Part shown: positions 8,328-15,407 of the stretch, piece after piece
Position numbering within the stretch: the first letter of the stretch is position 1
How the letters are laid out: every line of letters starts with the position of its first letter
Source: a virus
Length of the DNA: 28,005 nt
IMG/VR virus record: IMGVR_UViG_3300035698_003277
Coordinates: 1 to 28,005 of that record
Strand: one strand, 5' to 3'
Made by a program: the position numbers and the translations under genes
Notes under the pieces: model-generated
What the model was told of the DNA's origin: nothing
Database searches by the model: none
The model's input: only the letters and a program-made list of their open reading frames with translations

Positions 8328-8741
8328 CTAGTAGATTACACAGTAAACTTTCTGTCTGATGTTTGTGCCTGTTGCGCCTAAGCTGGCCGCGTGCGTAGTC
8401 TTTGCAAGTAGTCGCACTTCCTGACCGTATCTGAAACAGTTTTCGTACGTTTGCGCGGTTGTGGTTGCGAACTTACCGTAGTTAGCTACGACGTATCCGC
8501 TGAAGTTGGATACTGCGATTTGTGCCGCATTTGTCATGCTGGTAGGCGTGCTCAGTGTAACATCAACAAGCTCAGAAAACACTTTCATGCTCTCGCCTTC
8601 CGCTGTGAAAGTCTTGTATCCATACAGAGCCGCAGCCGTTGCGGTGGCTGGAAGCGCATTAGATACATAAAACTCCACGACTTGCAATGCGCTAGCGGAT
8701 CCTACCGCTATGATTGCGAGTAAAAGTAGCATCTTTTTCAT
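8328..8741 (-). CDS. Sec-exported hypothetical protein in the capsid gene cluster
   Basis: This 137-residue protein has a textbook signal peptide (MKK, LLLLAIIAV core, S-A-S-A-L cleavage region), leaving about 117 residues. The mature part is Ala/Thr/Val-rich with three tyrosine/phenylalanine-bearing strands and one cysteine. AGGAG lies 8 bases before the ATG. It directly follows the major capsid gene, where a cytoplasmic head decoration protein would be expected. A secreted protein here is odd and may act at the host envelope during infection. Function unknown. Confidence 0.75.
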   Translation of the reverse strand: MKKMLLLLAIIAVGSASALQVVEFYVSNALPATATAAALYGYKTFTAEGESMKVFSELVDVTLSTPTSMTNAAQIAVSNFSGYVVANYGKFATTTAQTYENCFRYGQEVRLLAKTTHAASLGATGTNIRQKVYCVIY

Positions 8742-8761
8742 TCTATATCTCCTGTTTTGTG

Positions 8762-9649
8762 TTAGCCGTAAATAATTGAAGCGAATTTTTCGTACTGGAT
8801 CTGGACGTCAGCTACACAGTATACTTCAACTTGAGTGCCCACTCCGTACGTTGCGATATTCATTGCACTGGCTTCCACAAAGAGAGTGATTCCGGTCAGG
8901 GGATCGGTGAAGCTTGACCGCAATATACCAGGTGCCGCCGGGGGCATGGCGTTACGGAAGCACACACCTATAGCACGCGGATGCAAAGCGATATTGATTT
9001 TGTCATCACCGACTACTTTGCGCCGCTGGTCCATGACAATATCAAAACTATATTTTGTACCGAGTACGCCATTGACGATGTTGTCCTGTGAAGCCGGTCC
9101 TGCCGCGCTCCAGTCTATCCCCGCGCTCCATGCCGCTTCTTCATCGGTTCCGATGACTGTGTACTTTTTGCCAGGATAAACTTTGGCGTCATCGAGCTGT
9201 TTCTTAGCAGTCGATAGTATCGTGTAGTCGGGCGTTCCGCCGCCGGGAGAGTTTGCTTTGTTAGTGGTGATGCCGGAGTATAAATCCCACACTGCATCAT
9301 CTAGCTTGTCGATTATCGCGCCAACCCGTTCCTTCATATAGAAATCGTCGATCTTGTACTTGCTTCCTACTTGCGAAAGCCGGTCGATTGACAGATGATT
9401 TCCGTACTCAGTAGATGGCGTGAAAGTTACTTTAGTGTCGGTTGGCTGTTGGGTAGTCCACTGCCCGCCTACTACGCGAGTTCCAGCAGTTACCGCGCCC
9501 GGGATTGGGAAGGTGTCCGAATATACACCCGGGGCCAGTACATGCTTGTCGATGACTTGCAGTAGACCGGCTCGTGACCGAAAGCCTTCAGCAAACGCGT
9601 TGCCAGCTTGATCAGTTATGTCAGCCATGAATAGATTTGTCCAAGACAT
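8762..9649 (-). CDS. Major capsid protein (HK97-like fold)
   Basis: The 295-residue protein follows the scaffold gene. It shows the arrangement of P22-coat/HK97-fold major capsid proteins: a short N-arm, strand-rich E-loop-like region (TAGTRVVGGQWTTQQPTDTKVTF), the long spine helix region (DFYMKERVGAIIDKLDDAVWDLY), a P-domain (TILSTAKKQLDDAKVYPGKKYTVI) and a C-terminal strand motif. The segment INIALHPRAIGVCFRN is typical of the coat family. AAGGAG lies 7 bases before the ATG. Several hundred copies would form the shell around the scaffold. Confidence 0.85.
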   Translation of the reverse strand: MSWTNLFMADITDQAGNAFAEGFRSRAGLLQVIDKHVLAPGVYSDTFPIPGAVTAGTRVVGGQWTTQQPTDTKVTFTPSTEYGNHLSIDRLSQVGSKYKIDDFYMKERVGAIIDKLDDAVWDLYSGITTNKANSPGGGTPDYTILSTAKKQLDDAKVYPGKKYTVIGTDEEAAWSAGIDWSAAGPASQDNIVNGVLGTKYSFDIVMDQRRKVVGDDKINIALHPRAIGVCFRNAMPPAAPGILRSSFTDPLTGITLFVEASAMNIATYGVGTQVEVYCVADVQIQYEKFASIIYG

Positions 9650-9661
9650 TTTGTTTTCTCC

Positions 9662-10390
9662 TTACTTTGCCTGTCCGCGCATTATTGCTTTTTGTTCCGG
9701 TGTCAGCGTCTGCCAATATGACGATGCTTCATCCGGCGGAAGGCCGTTAAATTCCTGCAGTGATTTAATTACTCCGGTTGCACCAGTGGTGTTGGCTCCT
9801 GTGCCTTGCCCCGGCGTCATCCGGTTCTTTACCAGATACGGCCTAGTCGATAGTAGCTCGTCTCGCAGTTCGTCAACAGTCATGTCTCGCCCGGATTTGG
9901 CTGATAGCTTAGGTGTACCGGTTTCGGTTAAAACAACCACTCTTCCGTCCACGATTCCTACCTTGGCTTCCATCAGTGCGGCTATGTCTGCCGCAGCACC
10001 GTCTGCCAAAGTGCTCGCTATGCCCATGACCGCGCCTTGCACGGCTGTCTTCTTTTGCGCCTGAGTCATCTGTCCGATTCGCCCGGATAAGTCTTCTGCT
10101 CGCGCCTTCTCAATGTCAAGCTGCTGCTGTACCCTGTCCAGTTCTTCCGCTTCTTTTCCCTTCTCGGTTTTGTACAGCTTTTCGTACTTCGCTCGCGCTT
10201 GCTTCTGCTGGTCGTAGTCGCGCATATACTTGTCGCGCTCTCCACGTATCCGGTCTAGTTCGTTCTGTAACTCAGTAAGAGCTTCTTGTGAAAGACCTGT
10301 TTGATTTTGAGAGCTTGTCTGCTCATCAATTTGAGATGTCGACTCATCACTTGCAGTTTCAGGAGATGCAACTCCGGCTTCTTCATTCAT
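9662..10390 (-). CDS. Scaffolding protein
   Basis: The 242-residue protein is encoded directly before the major capsid gene. It has an acidic Ser/Thr/Glu/Gln-rich N-terminus (residues 1-30), a long heptad-type coiled coil (about 32-110, rich in Glu/Lys/Arg/Gln) and a C-terminal region with a flexible GTGANTTGATG linker. This composition is diagnostic of phage capsid scaffolds or GPO-like scaffolds. It ends in a basic helix (TPEQKAIMRGQAK) that could contact the coat. AGGT lies 6 bases upstream of the ATG. A dedicated promoter and a 5' leader hairpin lie upstream (10552-10460). Confidence 0.85.
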   Translation of the reverse strand: MNEEAGVASPETASDESTSQIDEQTSSQNQTGLSQEALTELQNELDRIRGERDKYMRDYDQQKQARAKYEKLYKTEKGKEAEELDRVQQQLDIEKARAEDLSGRIGQMTQAQKKTAVQGAVMGIASTLADGAAADIAALMEAKVGIVDGRVVVLTETGTPKLSAKSGRDMTVDELRDELLSTRPYLVKNRMTPGQGTGANTTGATGVIKSLQEFNGLPPDEASSYWQTLTPEQKAIMRGQAK

Positions 10391-10459
10391 CTTTACCTAT
10401 TAGGTTAGGTTATACCTGTATCCAGTCGGACTATCCTTCCGGAAATAATTCAAAAACAT

Positions 10460-10489
10460 GGGGCGTCCAGCTGATGCACCAGACGCCCC
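10460..10489 (-). terminator. GC-rich leader hairpin, terminator/attenuator-like
   Basis: On the minus strand GGGGCGTC pairs perfectly with GACGCCCC (10482-10489 with 10460-10467) across a 14-base loop, followed by ATGTTTTTG. The form is that of an intrinsic terminator with a short U run. It lies about 30-60 bases downstream of the predicted start of the scaffold-capsid promoter and after the MuF-like gene. It could end upstream transcripts, attenuate the capsid transcript or stabilise the capsid mRNA 5' end. Confidence 0.6.
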
Positions 10490-10528
10490 GGAGGCAATAT
10501 GAAACACGGTTAATCACTCCGCACTTCT

Positions 10529-10557
10529 ATTATTATATAATCAAGTATGTATGTCAA
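10529..10557 (-). promoter_or_regulatory. Promoter for scaffold-capsid genes
   Basis: On the minus strand TTGACA (10552-10557), a 17-base spacer and AATAAT (10529-10534) form a near-consensus sigma70 promoter. It lies in the 194-base gap between the MuF-like and scaffold genes. Transcription would begin near 10522. Two tandem CGACA boxes lie just upstream (10563-10578), with spacing identical to that at the terminase promoter. Confidence 0.7.
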
Positions 10558-10562
10558 GGTTT

Positions 10563-10578
10563 TGTCGCTTTTTGTCGT
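10563..10578 (-). promoter_or_regulatory. Tandem ACGACA element upstream of capsid promoter
   Basis: Minus-strand ACGACA (10573-10578) and GCGACA (10563-10568) start 10 bases apart, and the second starts 11 bases before the -35. The same pattern with the same spacing occurs at 14984-14999. About one helical turn separates each box, as expected for an activator or repressor binding on one DNA face. Inferred from two sites only. Confidence 0.55.
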
Positions 10579-10584
10579 AGCATT

Positions 10585-11070
10585 TTATTCTTTTCCTGTC
10601 AGCAAAGGCTCATCAGTCCACTCCGCTACCGGAACCAAAGCGCATCTGCACCTACCCCCGCATATCGTCTGCCCGTCACCAGGCATGTTTGATGCCAGCC
10701 ATTCGCTGTATGCCATTTCCTTACCGTGCAAGTCTTCGCAGTCTACACATACGCTTGGACCTCCCACACTCTGCCACCTGAACACCGCGTCAAGATTGCC
10801 GTCCGCTTTGCTCTGCATATAGCCCAGTGCTCCGCCTTTAGTAGCCACCGCTGATATGGCCATCTTTGCCGCCGTCCTCAGTCGCTCTGCTTGCGGTAGG
10901 ATTGCGGCCTCAAGCTGTTCGTTACTCCATCCCAAGGCTTTGCCCTTCCGCTCAATCTGCTCAATGCCTATGATAGCCTGCTGGCTCTGAGTCATGAAGT
11001 CAGCGTATGCCATAGAGACGGACAACTGCGCTTTCTTTTTGTTCAGCTTTAATTCTATTGGTGATGCCAT
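10585..11070 (-). CDS. MuF-type minor head protein (short form)
   Basis: This 161-residue protein ends with the zinc-binding-like C-terminal motif of the Mu gpF/SPP1 gp7 minor head family: C108-V-D-C111-E-D-L-H115-G-K ... C137-G-G-R-C141-R-C143-A-L-V-P. Most family members are much longer, so this copy keeps mainly the conserved C-terminal domain plus about 100 helical N-terminal residues. It would sit at the portal vertex inside the procapsid. Its ATG overlaps the preceding stop (TAATG). The location after portal and a morphogenesis gene agrees with the family. Confidence 0.75.
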   Translation of the reverse strand: MASPIELKLNKKKAQLSVSMAYADFMTQSQQAIIGIEQIERKGKALGWSNEQLEAAILPQAERLRTAAKMAISAVATKGGALGYMQSKADGNLDAVFRWQSVGGPSVCVDCEDLHGKEMAYSEWLASNMPGDGQTICGGRCRCALVPVAEWTDEPLLTGKE

Positions 11071-11561
11071 TATTTAAACTTGCTCGTTACTGCTTTTATC
11101 TGCTTGTTTGCGTGATTGTATATCATGGCCGCAGCTATACTCACTACATGCCCTTCGAGTTCGTTCGTGTTACCTGTCTGCTTGAACGCCAACCCGGACG
11201 TTACCCCGCCGGCAACACGCGGCACAAATCTTTTCCCTATTGACGGCTGGTCTTTTTTGAATGCGTTCCGCGCTGGCATCTTCTTTGTGCCAAACAGGAA
11301 ATAACGCTGTATCTCTTCCGGCCTGCCGTCACTGTATAACACGCCCTCGCTCCCGGATACTTTTATTTTCATGCCGTTGCGGAACAGCCCCTCGTCTACC
11401 AAGGCCTTGTCATTCCCTTTCTTCCGCTTGGTGTACTCTGCCAGTCTCGCTCCGTGCGGTTTCTGCCCGAACAGATTATCCCGTATATTCATCTGTACAG
11501 TGCGCTTGCATTGCTCAATGCACTTTGTAAGAACCTCTTTTATCAGTCCGCTCCAAGTCAT
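11070..11561 (-). CDS. Virion morphogenesis protein (Mu gpG/HK97 gp10-like)
   Basis: The 163-residue protein contains the family pattern of phage virion morphogenesis/gp10-like proteins: a basic helical N-terminus, then ALVDEGLFRNGMKIKVS ... GVLYSD ... RYFLFGTKKMPARNAF. In relatives the motif is L-x-D-x-G-x-L followed by strands and a G-T-x-x-x-P-A-R segment. It ends with a Lys-rich helix. These proteins act in head completion or head-tail joining. The start overlaps the upstream stop by 4 bases. Confidence 0.65.
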   Translation of the reverse strand: MTWSGLIKEVLTKCIEQCKRTVQMNIRDNLFGQKPHGARLAEYTKRKKGNDKALVDEGLFRNGMKIKVSGSEGVLYSDGRPEEIQRYFLFGTKKMPARNAFKKDQPSIGKRFVPRVAGGVTSGLAFKQTGNTNELEGHVVSIAAAMIYNHANKQIKAVTSKFK

Positions 11562-11761
11562 TCCTTACCCGCCTTTATACTATCGTTAAGAGTCTTTGTT
11601 ACTTTCGGCATCAGTGCCTTGCGCGCCCACGCGTCCGCGTACTTTGTCCCGTACTTGCTGAACAACTTCATATCGAATGTTCTGTCCCACAGCGCTTCAA
11701 TTTCGGCTCGCTCGGCATCACGCACTTCATCTATCTTTGCTATCGTGTCTTTGATGCTCAT
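11558..11761 (-). CDS. Small helical protein between portal and morphogenesis gene
   Basis: The 67-residue protein is entirely helical by composition (SIKDTIAKIDEVRDAERAEIEALWDRTFDMK ...) and highly charged. It has ATGA overlaps on both sides, so it is translationally coupled within the head operon. No family is recognised. It may be a small head assembly factor. Confidence 0.6.
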   Translation of the reverse strand: MSIKDTIAKIDEVRDAERAEIEALWDRTFDMKLFSKYGTKYADAWARKALMPKVTKTLNDSIKAGKE

Positions 11762-13299
11762 ACAGGCTGTTCCGACTCGAAGTTAAGAGCTTCAATGCCA
11801 AACTCGTTTTTGACGTCGTCAAACTGCGCCGCTGATTCCTTCAAGCTTTCAAGCACAGAAGCGTCATCTTCCATGGTGTTGTACTTCGGGTTAATGTCGC
11901 GCGCCAGAGTTACCAAGTCGAACAGTCCGAGCTTCAATAGCGATTCAAGCGATTTGACGTTGCCCAGTTCTTGGAGTCTTAAGTCCGTGCTGTTTTCAGC
12001 CGCTTTGATTATCGCCTCGGCCTCGTCTGAGTCGTGGTACTTAAGGTAGACTATCCTCTTCAGCTCGGCCAGGTACCACTCGCGGTTGCGTGTTTTCGAT
12101 ATGCTTTCCAGCCTATTAAGCGCATCCCGCAACAGCTCGGCATCGTATGAGTCTGGGTAACGCATAACAATTTTATCTATCAATCCCGGCTGGCCGAGTC
12201 GGTAACTATACATCTTCCACATCTTCAGCTCAAACCGCTCGACACAATCGGCTATCAGCTTTACCGCATCCTCTGTGCGCCGATCCTCAACAACGACCTG
12301 CGCCGCTGACTTGGCCGCCGCGCTACTGTCTGCTGTGCGGTCTTTGAGACCAGCCTGCTGAAACATGCGCATGACAAGTGTATCTTCCCTCTCAAAAAAC
12401 ACATTGAACAGTGACGCATCCGGCGCTATCCACTGCGGGAAGGATTCATTCTGCCCTACTCCAAAGTAGCGGTGCGTGCCTATTGTCCCAAGGTTGTGTC
12501 GCTCCGGACCAGCCAAAAACTGGAAGGCCGCGCTGTAAAACATATTGTGTAATTCACTTGAGATGTTGTATAATTCGATCCCTGTGTTGGCTACTCCGGC
12601 AAGCGGACTTCTGAAGTATCCCGGGTACTTCTTAGATTTTGTTATGCCCTCGCGAATCCACGGTAGGATTTTGCGCCCGTACTCATCCGTAAGTAAATTC
12701 GGCCACGCCTGCCCCGTGCGTTCTGTCTCGTCCCCCGCTTCTGTTGCCTCGTATATCTCTTCCTGTTCATATACTAGATATACCTGCTTGTCTTTGTATA
12801 TCCTGTCTGTCTGCTCAACCACTCTGGTCAAGTTACCAAAGCTGTCGGTGTCCCAGTCGGTTATATGCGGCTGAGAAACGGTGGCGCAATAAGGACGAAG
12901 TCCAGCGTCTATGGCATCCTGCTCCGTTTCTGCTACGATAGCCGGCGCGTCAACCTTGCCCCAGATAACTCCGTACTCAGCGGCTTCCTCAAACCATATC
13001 GCGCGCATGTCGTCAGTGCTGTTGCCTTGCATATCGACATCGTCTTGATATTCGGCAAGCTGGTCAGGTAGCTCCTGCCCGAAGTTTGCCCGCGTGAATA
13101 CACTGCGGTATGTCTGCAGGATCATATCTACTATGCCGTGATAGCTGGTAATCTTCTTGCGCGCTTCAAACTGCTCAGACTTTTCCTTGTCGCTATATCG
13201 GATTAGCTGCTTGACTATCGCTGGCAACCCCTCGATCGAACATTCGATCTTGTCCCACACGTCAAGCCACTCGTCAAACCAAATCTTTTTTATTCTCAT
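11758..13299 (-). CDS. Portal protein
   Basis: This 513-residue protein directly follows the large terminase gene, and its size fits the portal family. It has the helical N-terminal region (DKEKSEQFEARKKITSYHGIVDMILQTYRSVFTR), a beta-rich wing (about 90-230, with W/Y-rich strands such as DRIYKDKQVYLVYEQEEIYE), a stem/crown-like stretch (PLAGVANTGIELYNISSELHN) and a long alpha-helical clip and crown region to the C-terminus with many Lys/Glu. Twelve copies would form the DNA entry channel. AGGAG precedes the ATG. No catalytic motif is expected. Confidence 0.8.
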   Translation of the reverse strand: MRIKKIWFDEWLDVWDKIECSIEGLPAIVKQLIRYSDKEKSEQFEARKKITSYHGIVDMILQTYRSVFTRANFGQELPDQLAEYQDDVDMQGNSTDDMRAIWFEEAAEYGVIWGKVDAPAIVAETEQDAIDAGLRPYCATVSQPHITDWDTDSFGNLTRVVEQTDRIYKDKQVYLVYEQEEIYEATEAGDETERTGQAWPNLLTDEYGRKILPWIREGITKSKKYPGYFRSPLAGVANTGIELYNISSELHNMFYSAAFQFLAGPERHNLGTIGTHRYFGVGQNESFPQWIAPDASLFNVFFEREDTLVMRMFQQAGLKDRTADSSAAAKSAAQVVVEDRRTEDAVKLIADCVERFELKMWKMYSYRLGQPGLIDKIVMRYPDSYDAELLRDALNRLESISKTRNREWYLAELKRIVYLKYHDSDEAEAIIKAAENSTDLRLQELGNVKSLESLLKLGLFDLVTLARDINPKYNTMEDDASVLESLKESAAQFDDVKNEFGIEALNFESEQPV

Positions 13300-13306
13300 T
13301 TTTCTC

Positions 13307-14581
13307 CTATGGTATAAATCTTTCTAGATTTTCGTAATAGGCCGCGTCCCTCACAGGATGATCAAGCAAATACGCACAGGCATAGCGGTCTCTATCCATT
13401 GCATGATCGTTTGTCTTCATTGGCTTGTCATCCCCTCGCTCCTGCGCTTTCCTGTCCCAGCCGTATGTCCCGTACTCTTTAATCGTGTACTCGCACTTGG
13501 AATCTATCAGCCAGCGTTCTGTGCGTATCTCATCTCCAAGCCTGCGTATTCCGTCAAGCACGTCATTATTAGCTTGGTACACTGGCAGGCCTCTCCGCCT
13601 TATCTCCTCAATGAACGATGCAGCCGAAGGATCCACTACTATCGCCTCAATCTTATCCCGCTGTGGCATGAACTTTTCAAGGTCGTTAGCGTATTCGCTG
13701 TCTGTCTTTTGCCTCCCTACCTCTGTTGAGTCGTGCCAATATTCCTTAACTAAAGTCTTAACGCCTCCGGGTGTTTGAGAGTATAGCCCGAACGTGCAGG
13801 GGTTTGTAGTCCCGTAATCGCACGCTATAATATATCTGGCGATCTTATCATCAGGTATCGCGCATATGACATTACGCTTGCGGCTGAACATATCGTAGAC
13901 AACCCCTTCCGCGCTGGCCCACTCTCCGTACCTCAGTCGCTTCAGGCGGTGGCCCGTTAGCTCTCCCAGCGTGTGCATGTATTTAACGCCGTCATCAGTC
14001 CATGCTTGCTTGTGCTGGTCGTATAGGCCCGGGTTGTCAGTGTGAGTCGATGGTATTCTTGTAAGCATTCCGGCATCTGCTTCCTTTTTTATCCAGTGCA
14101 TTTCTCCGCCGGGGTTGCAGTCGAGTGCGATTTGATTGTACGGCATGATATGGCCGGGCCGGTTTATGCGGGTCGTCAGCGCTTCGAAGTCGTTCTCGTC
14201 CGTTTCCGTTGCCTCAAAAATGTATATAATGTCATATTCGCTCGACATAATTCTGGACACGTCATCCAGCCCGCCGACTACTATCTCAGATCCATTAGCG
14301 TACTTGTAGCTTTGCCTGCGTGCCTTGTCTTCGCCATTCAGTAACGGGCTAGCGGGTGATACAACTTTTTTCTCGAATGTCTCTAGAACTGTCTGAGTCA
14401 TGCTGCGGCGCACCTTACGCACAAGCAGTGCTCGCGCTCCAGCGTACTTGCGCATAGCGGTGTCAGCCTTCTCAAGCAGGCATCTTGTCTTGCCAGTCCC
14501 TGCAGGGCCGTCAATAAGTACCCTCTCGTCCTTGCAGGCCCACGCTTTTCTTAGCTGTCCATATGGCATGTAGCTCATCAT
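13307..14581 (-). CDS. terL: Terminase large subunit
   Basis: This 424-residue packaging motor shows both domains. The ATPase has Walker A GPAGTGKT (25-32), an arginine-rich region (RKVRRS, 55-60) and a Walker B-type segment DIIYIFEATE (117-126) with the catalytic Glu at 123 or 126; the usual first acidic residue of the W-I-E-E-A motif is Phe here. The nuclease domain shows ACDYGTTNP (D255), VVDPSAASF (D317) and NDHAMDRDRYA (D392/D396), the RNase H-like metal-binding set. It cuts concatemeric DNA and drives packaging through the portal. The start overlaps the small terminase stop (ATGA). A MSYM start one codon later is equally possible. Confidence 0.93.
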   Translation of the reverse strand: MMSYMPYGQLRKAWACKDERVLIDGPAGTGKTRCLLEKADTAMRKYAGARALLVRKVRRSMTQTVLETFEKKVVSPASPLLNGEDKARRQSYKYANGSEIVVGGLDDVSRIMSSEYDIIYIFEATETDENDFEALTTRINRPGHIMPYNQIALDCNPGGEMHWIKKEADAGMLTRIPSTHTDNPGLYDQHKQAWTDDGVKYMHTLGELTGHRLKRLRYGEWASAEGVVYDMFSRKRNVICAIPDDKIARYIIACDYGTTNPCTFGLYSQTPGGVKTLVKEYWHDSTEVGRQKTDSEYANDLEKFMPQRDKIEAIVVDPSAASFIEEIRRRGLPVYQANNDVLDGIRRLGDEIRTERWLIDSKCEYTIKEYGTYGWDRKAQERGDDKPMKTNDHAMDRDRYACAYLLDHPVRDAAYYENLERFIP

Positions 14582-14916
14582 ATCTCGTCAATCAGCTTTG
14601 AATCCAATAGCTTTATGTCCTGATTCACAGTAATGTGCTCCTTCGATTTTCCTTCGAGCCTGTCGGCCCAGAACTCGATTGCCCACTTCTCTCCACCTAA
14701 CGCTAAGTTCATAACGATTTCAAGTATCTTCCGCTTCTTAGGCGTTCCGTCCGTGGTAAGCTCGTCACCTATTTCCCTCAGGATGTCAGGAATACACAGT
14801 TCTTTCCGGGGGCGTCCTTTCGGATTTCTGCACTCGCCCGGCTTGGCTGGCCTGAGATTGTCCCATCCTTTGTTTCTTCCTTTCTTTTGCTTTGGCTTTG
14901 TAATTGCTTTTGCCAT
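14578..14916 (-). CDS. Small terminase-like protein (DUF5681)
   Basis: The 112-residue protein carries the DUF5681 signature near its start (LRPAKPGECRNPKGRP, residues 21-36). The rest is helical, including a DNA-binding-type helix pair (ILREIGDELTTDGTPKKRKILEIVMNL). DUF5681 genes are commonly found directly before terL, and the ATGA overlap here supports a small terminase or packaging-initiation role. There is no Shine-Dalgarno motif before the ATG: the leader reads GGATATTTTATTT. It is the first gene after the late promoter at 14950-14978. Confidence 0.75.
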   Translation of the reverse strand: MAKAITKPKQKKGRNKGWDNLRPAKPGECRNPKGRPRKELCIPDILREIGDELTTDGTPKKRKILEIVMNLALGGEKWAIEFWADRLEGKSKEHITVNQDIKLLDSKLIDEI

Positions 14917-14925
14917 AAATAAAAT

Positions 14926-14951
14926 ATCCGCGTAGTTACTATTACACGGAT
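14926..14951. promoter_or_regulatory. Operator-like inverted repeat at the terminase promoter
   Basis: Arms ATCCGCGTA (14926-14934) and TACACGGAT (14943-14951) are complementary at 8 of 9 positions, with an 8-base centre. The dyad overlaps the last bases of the -10 box and the predicted start of transcription. That placement suits a repressor site better than an RNA hairpin, since only one arm would be fully transcribed. Inferred from sequence symmetry. Confidence 0.5.
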
Positions 14952-14978
14952 TATAGCAAGATTATTATGGCTTGTCTA
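14950..14978 (-). promoter_or_regulatory. Late promoter upstream of small terminase
   Basis: On the minus strand TAGACA (14973-14978), a 17-base spacer and TATAAT (14950-14955) form a strong sigma70 promoter. Predicted start is near 14943, leaving a leader of about 27 bases. Upstream tandem ACGACA boxes (14984-14999) match those of the capsid promoter in sequence and spacing. It probably drives the terminase-portal-head operon. Confidence 0.75.
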
Positions 14979-14980
14979 TT

Positions 14981-15406
14981 TTATGTCGTGTTTTGTCGTA
15001 TATGATTACGCTCCCACGCTTCGATATCTTCCATAAGCCACTTCTTAGATACAATCGGTGGAGGTGTTTTTCCATCGCTCATCCAGCGTTCCCACGTCCT
15101 CACCGATACGCCATACCTTGCGGCGCACTGCTTGAGTGACAGCACAACCGAGCCAGGTATGATTATCTTTAGCATTTTTTTACTCCTCTTGACCACGCAC
15201 TTGATTATCTCGTTCTCACGCATAACCACTTCGCTCAACCCGTCCCTTGGAGGAAGATACTTATCGTCCTTCTGCTCGTGTACCTTTTTAGGGAAACGGA
15301 TCGTGTAAAGCGGTGGCGATTTGTCAATAACTTCTCCCGTCATCCCAACCAAATATTTATTTTCTTTACATACGATTACTTCTACGGTGTCTTTAATAGC
15401 AATCAT
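14981..15406 (-). CDS. KOW-like plus AlpA/excisionase-type HTH protein (possible late regulator)
   Basis: The 141-residue frame has two parts. Residues 1-40 read DTVEVIVCKENKYLVGMTGEVID...YTIRF, resembling a KOW/SH3-like barrel. Residues 88-134 (LSLKQCAARYGVSVRTWERWMSDGKTPPPI...KKWLMEDIEAWE) match AlpA/MerR-type excisionase HTH domains: helix-turn-helix, a G-K-T-P-x-P wing and a terminal W. Met78 is preceded by AGAGGAG, so an internal start could make the 64-residue HTH protein alone (14981-15175). The stop is only 2 bases from the -35 of the late promoter, so a role in late gene control is plausible. AGGTAG supports the upstream start. Confidence 0.75.
   Translation of the reverse strand: MIAIKDTVEVIVCKENKYLVGMTGEVIDKSPPLYTIRFPKKVHEQKDDKYLPPRDGLSEVVMRENEIIKCVVKRSKKMLKIIIPGSVVLSLKQCAARYGVSVRTWERWMSDGKTPPPIVSKKWLMEDIEAWERNHIRQNTT
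14984..14999 (-). promoter_or_regulatory. Tandem ACGACA element upstream of terminase promoter
   Basis: Minus-strand ACGACA occurs at 14994-14999 and 14984-14989, starting 10 bases apart and then 11 bases before the -35. It lies inside the last codons of the KOW/HTH gene. The identical layout occurs at 10563-10578. Possible binding site for the HTH protein encoded immediately upstream. Confidence 0.55.
15158..15187. repeat. 30-bp repeat of a translation initiation region, copy 1
   Basis: Matches 17167-17196 at 29 of 30 positions. On the minus strand it holds AGGAGT, an A-rich spacer and ATGCTAAAGATAATCATA (Met-Leu-Lys-Ile-Ile-Ile). Here it lies inside the KOW/HTH frame at the internal Met78. 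Confidence 0.8.
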
Positions 15407-15407
15407 T

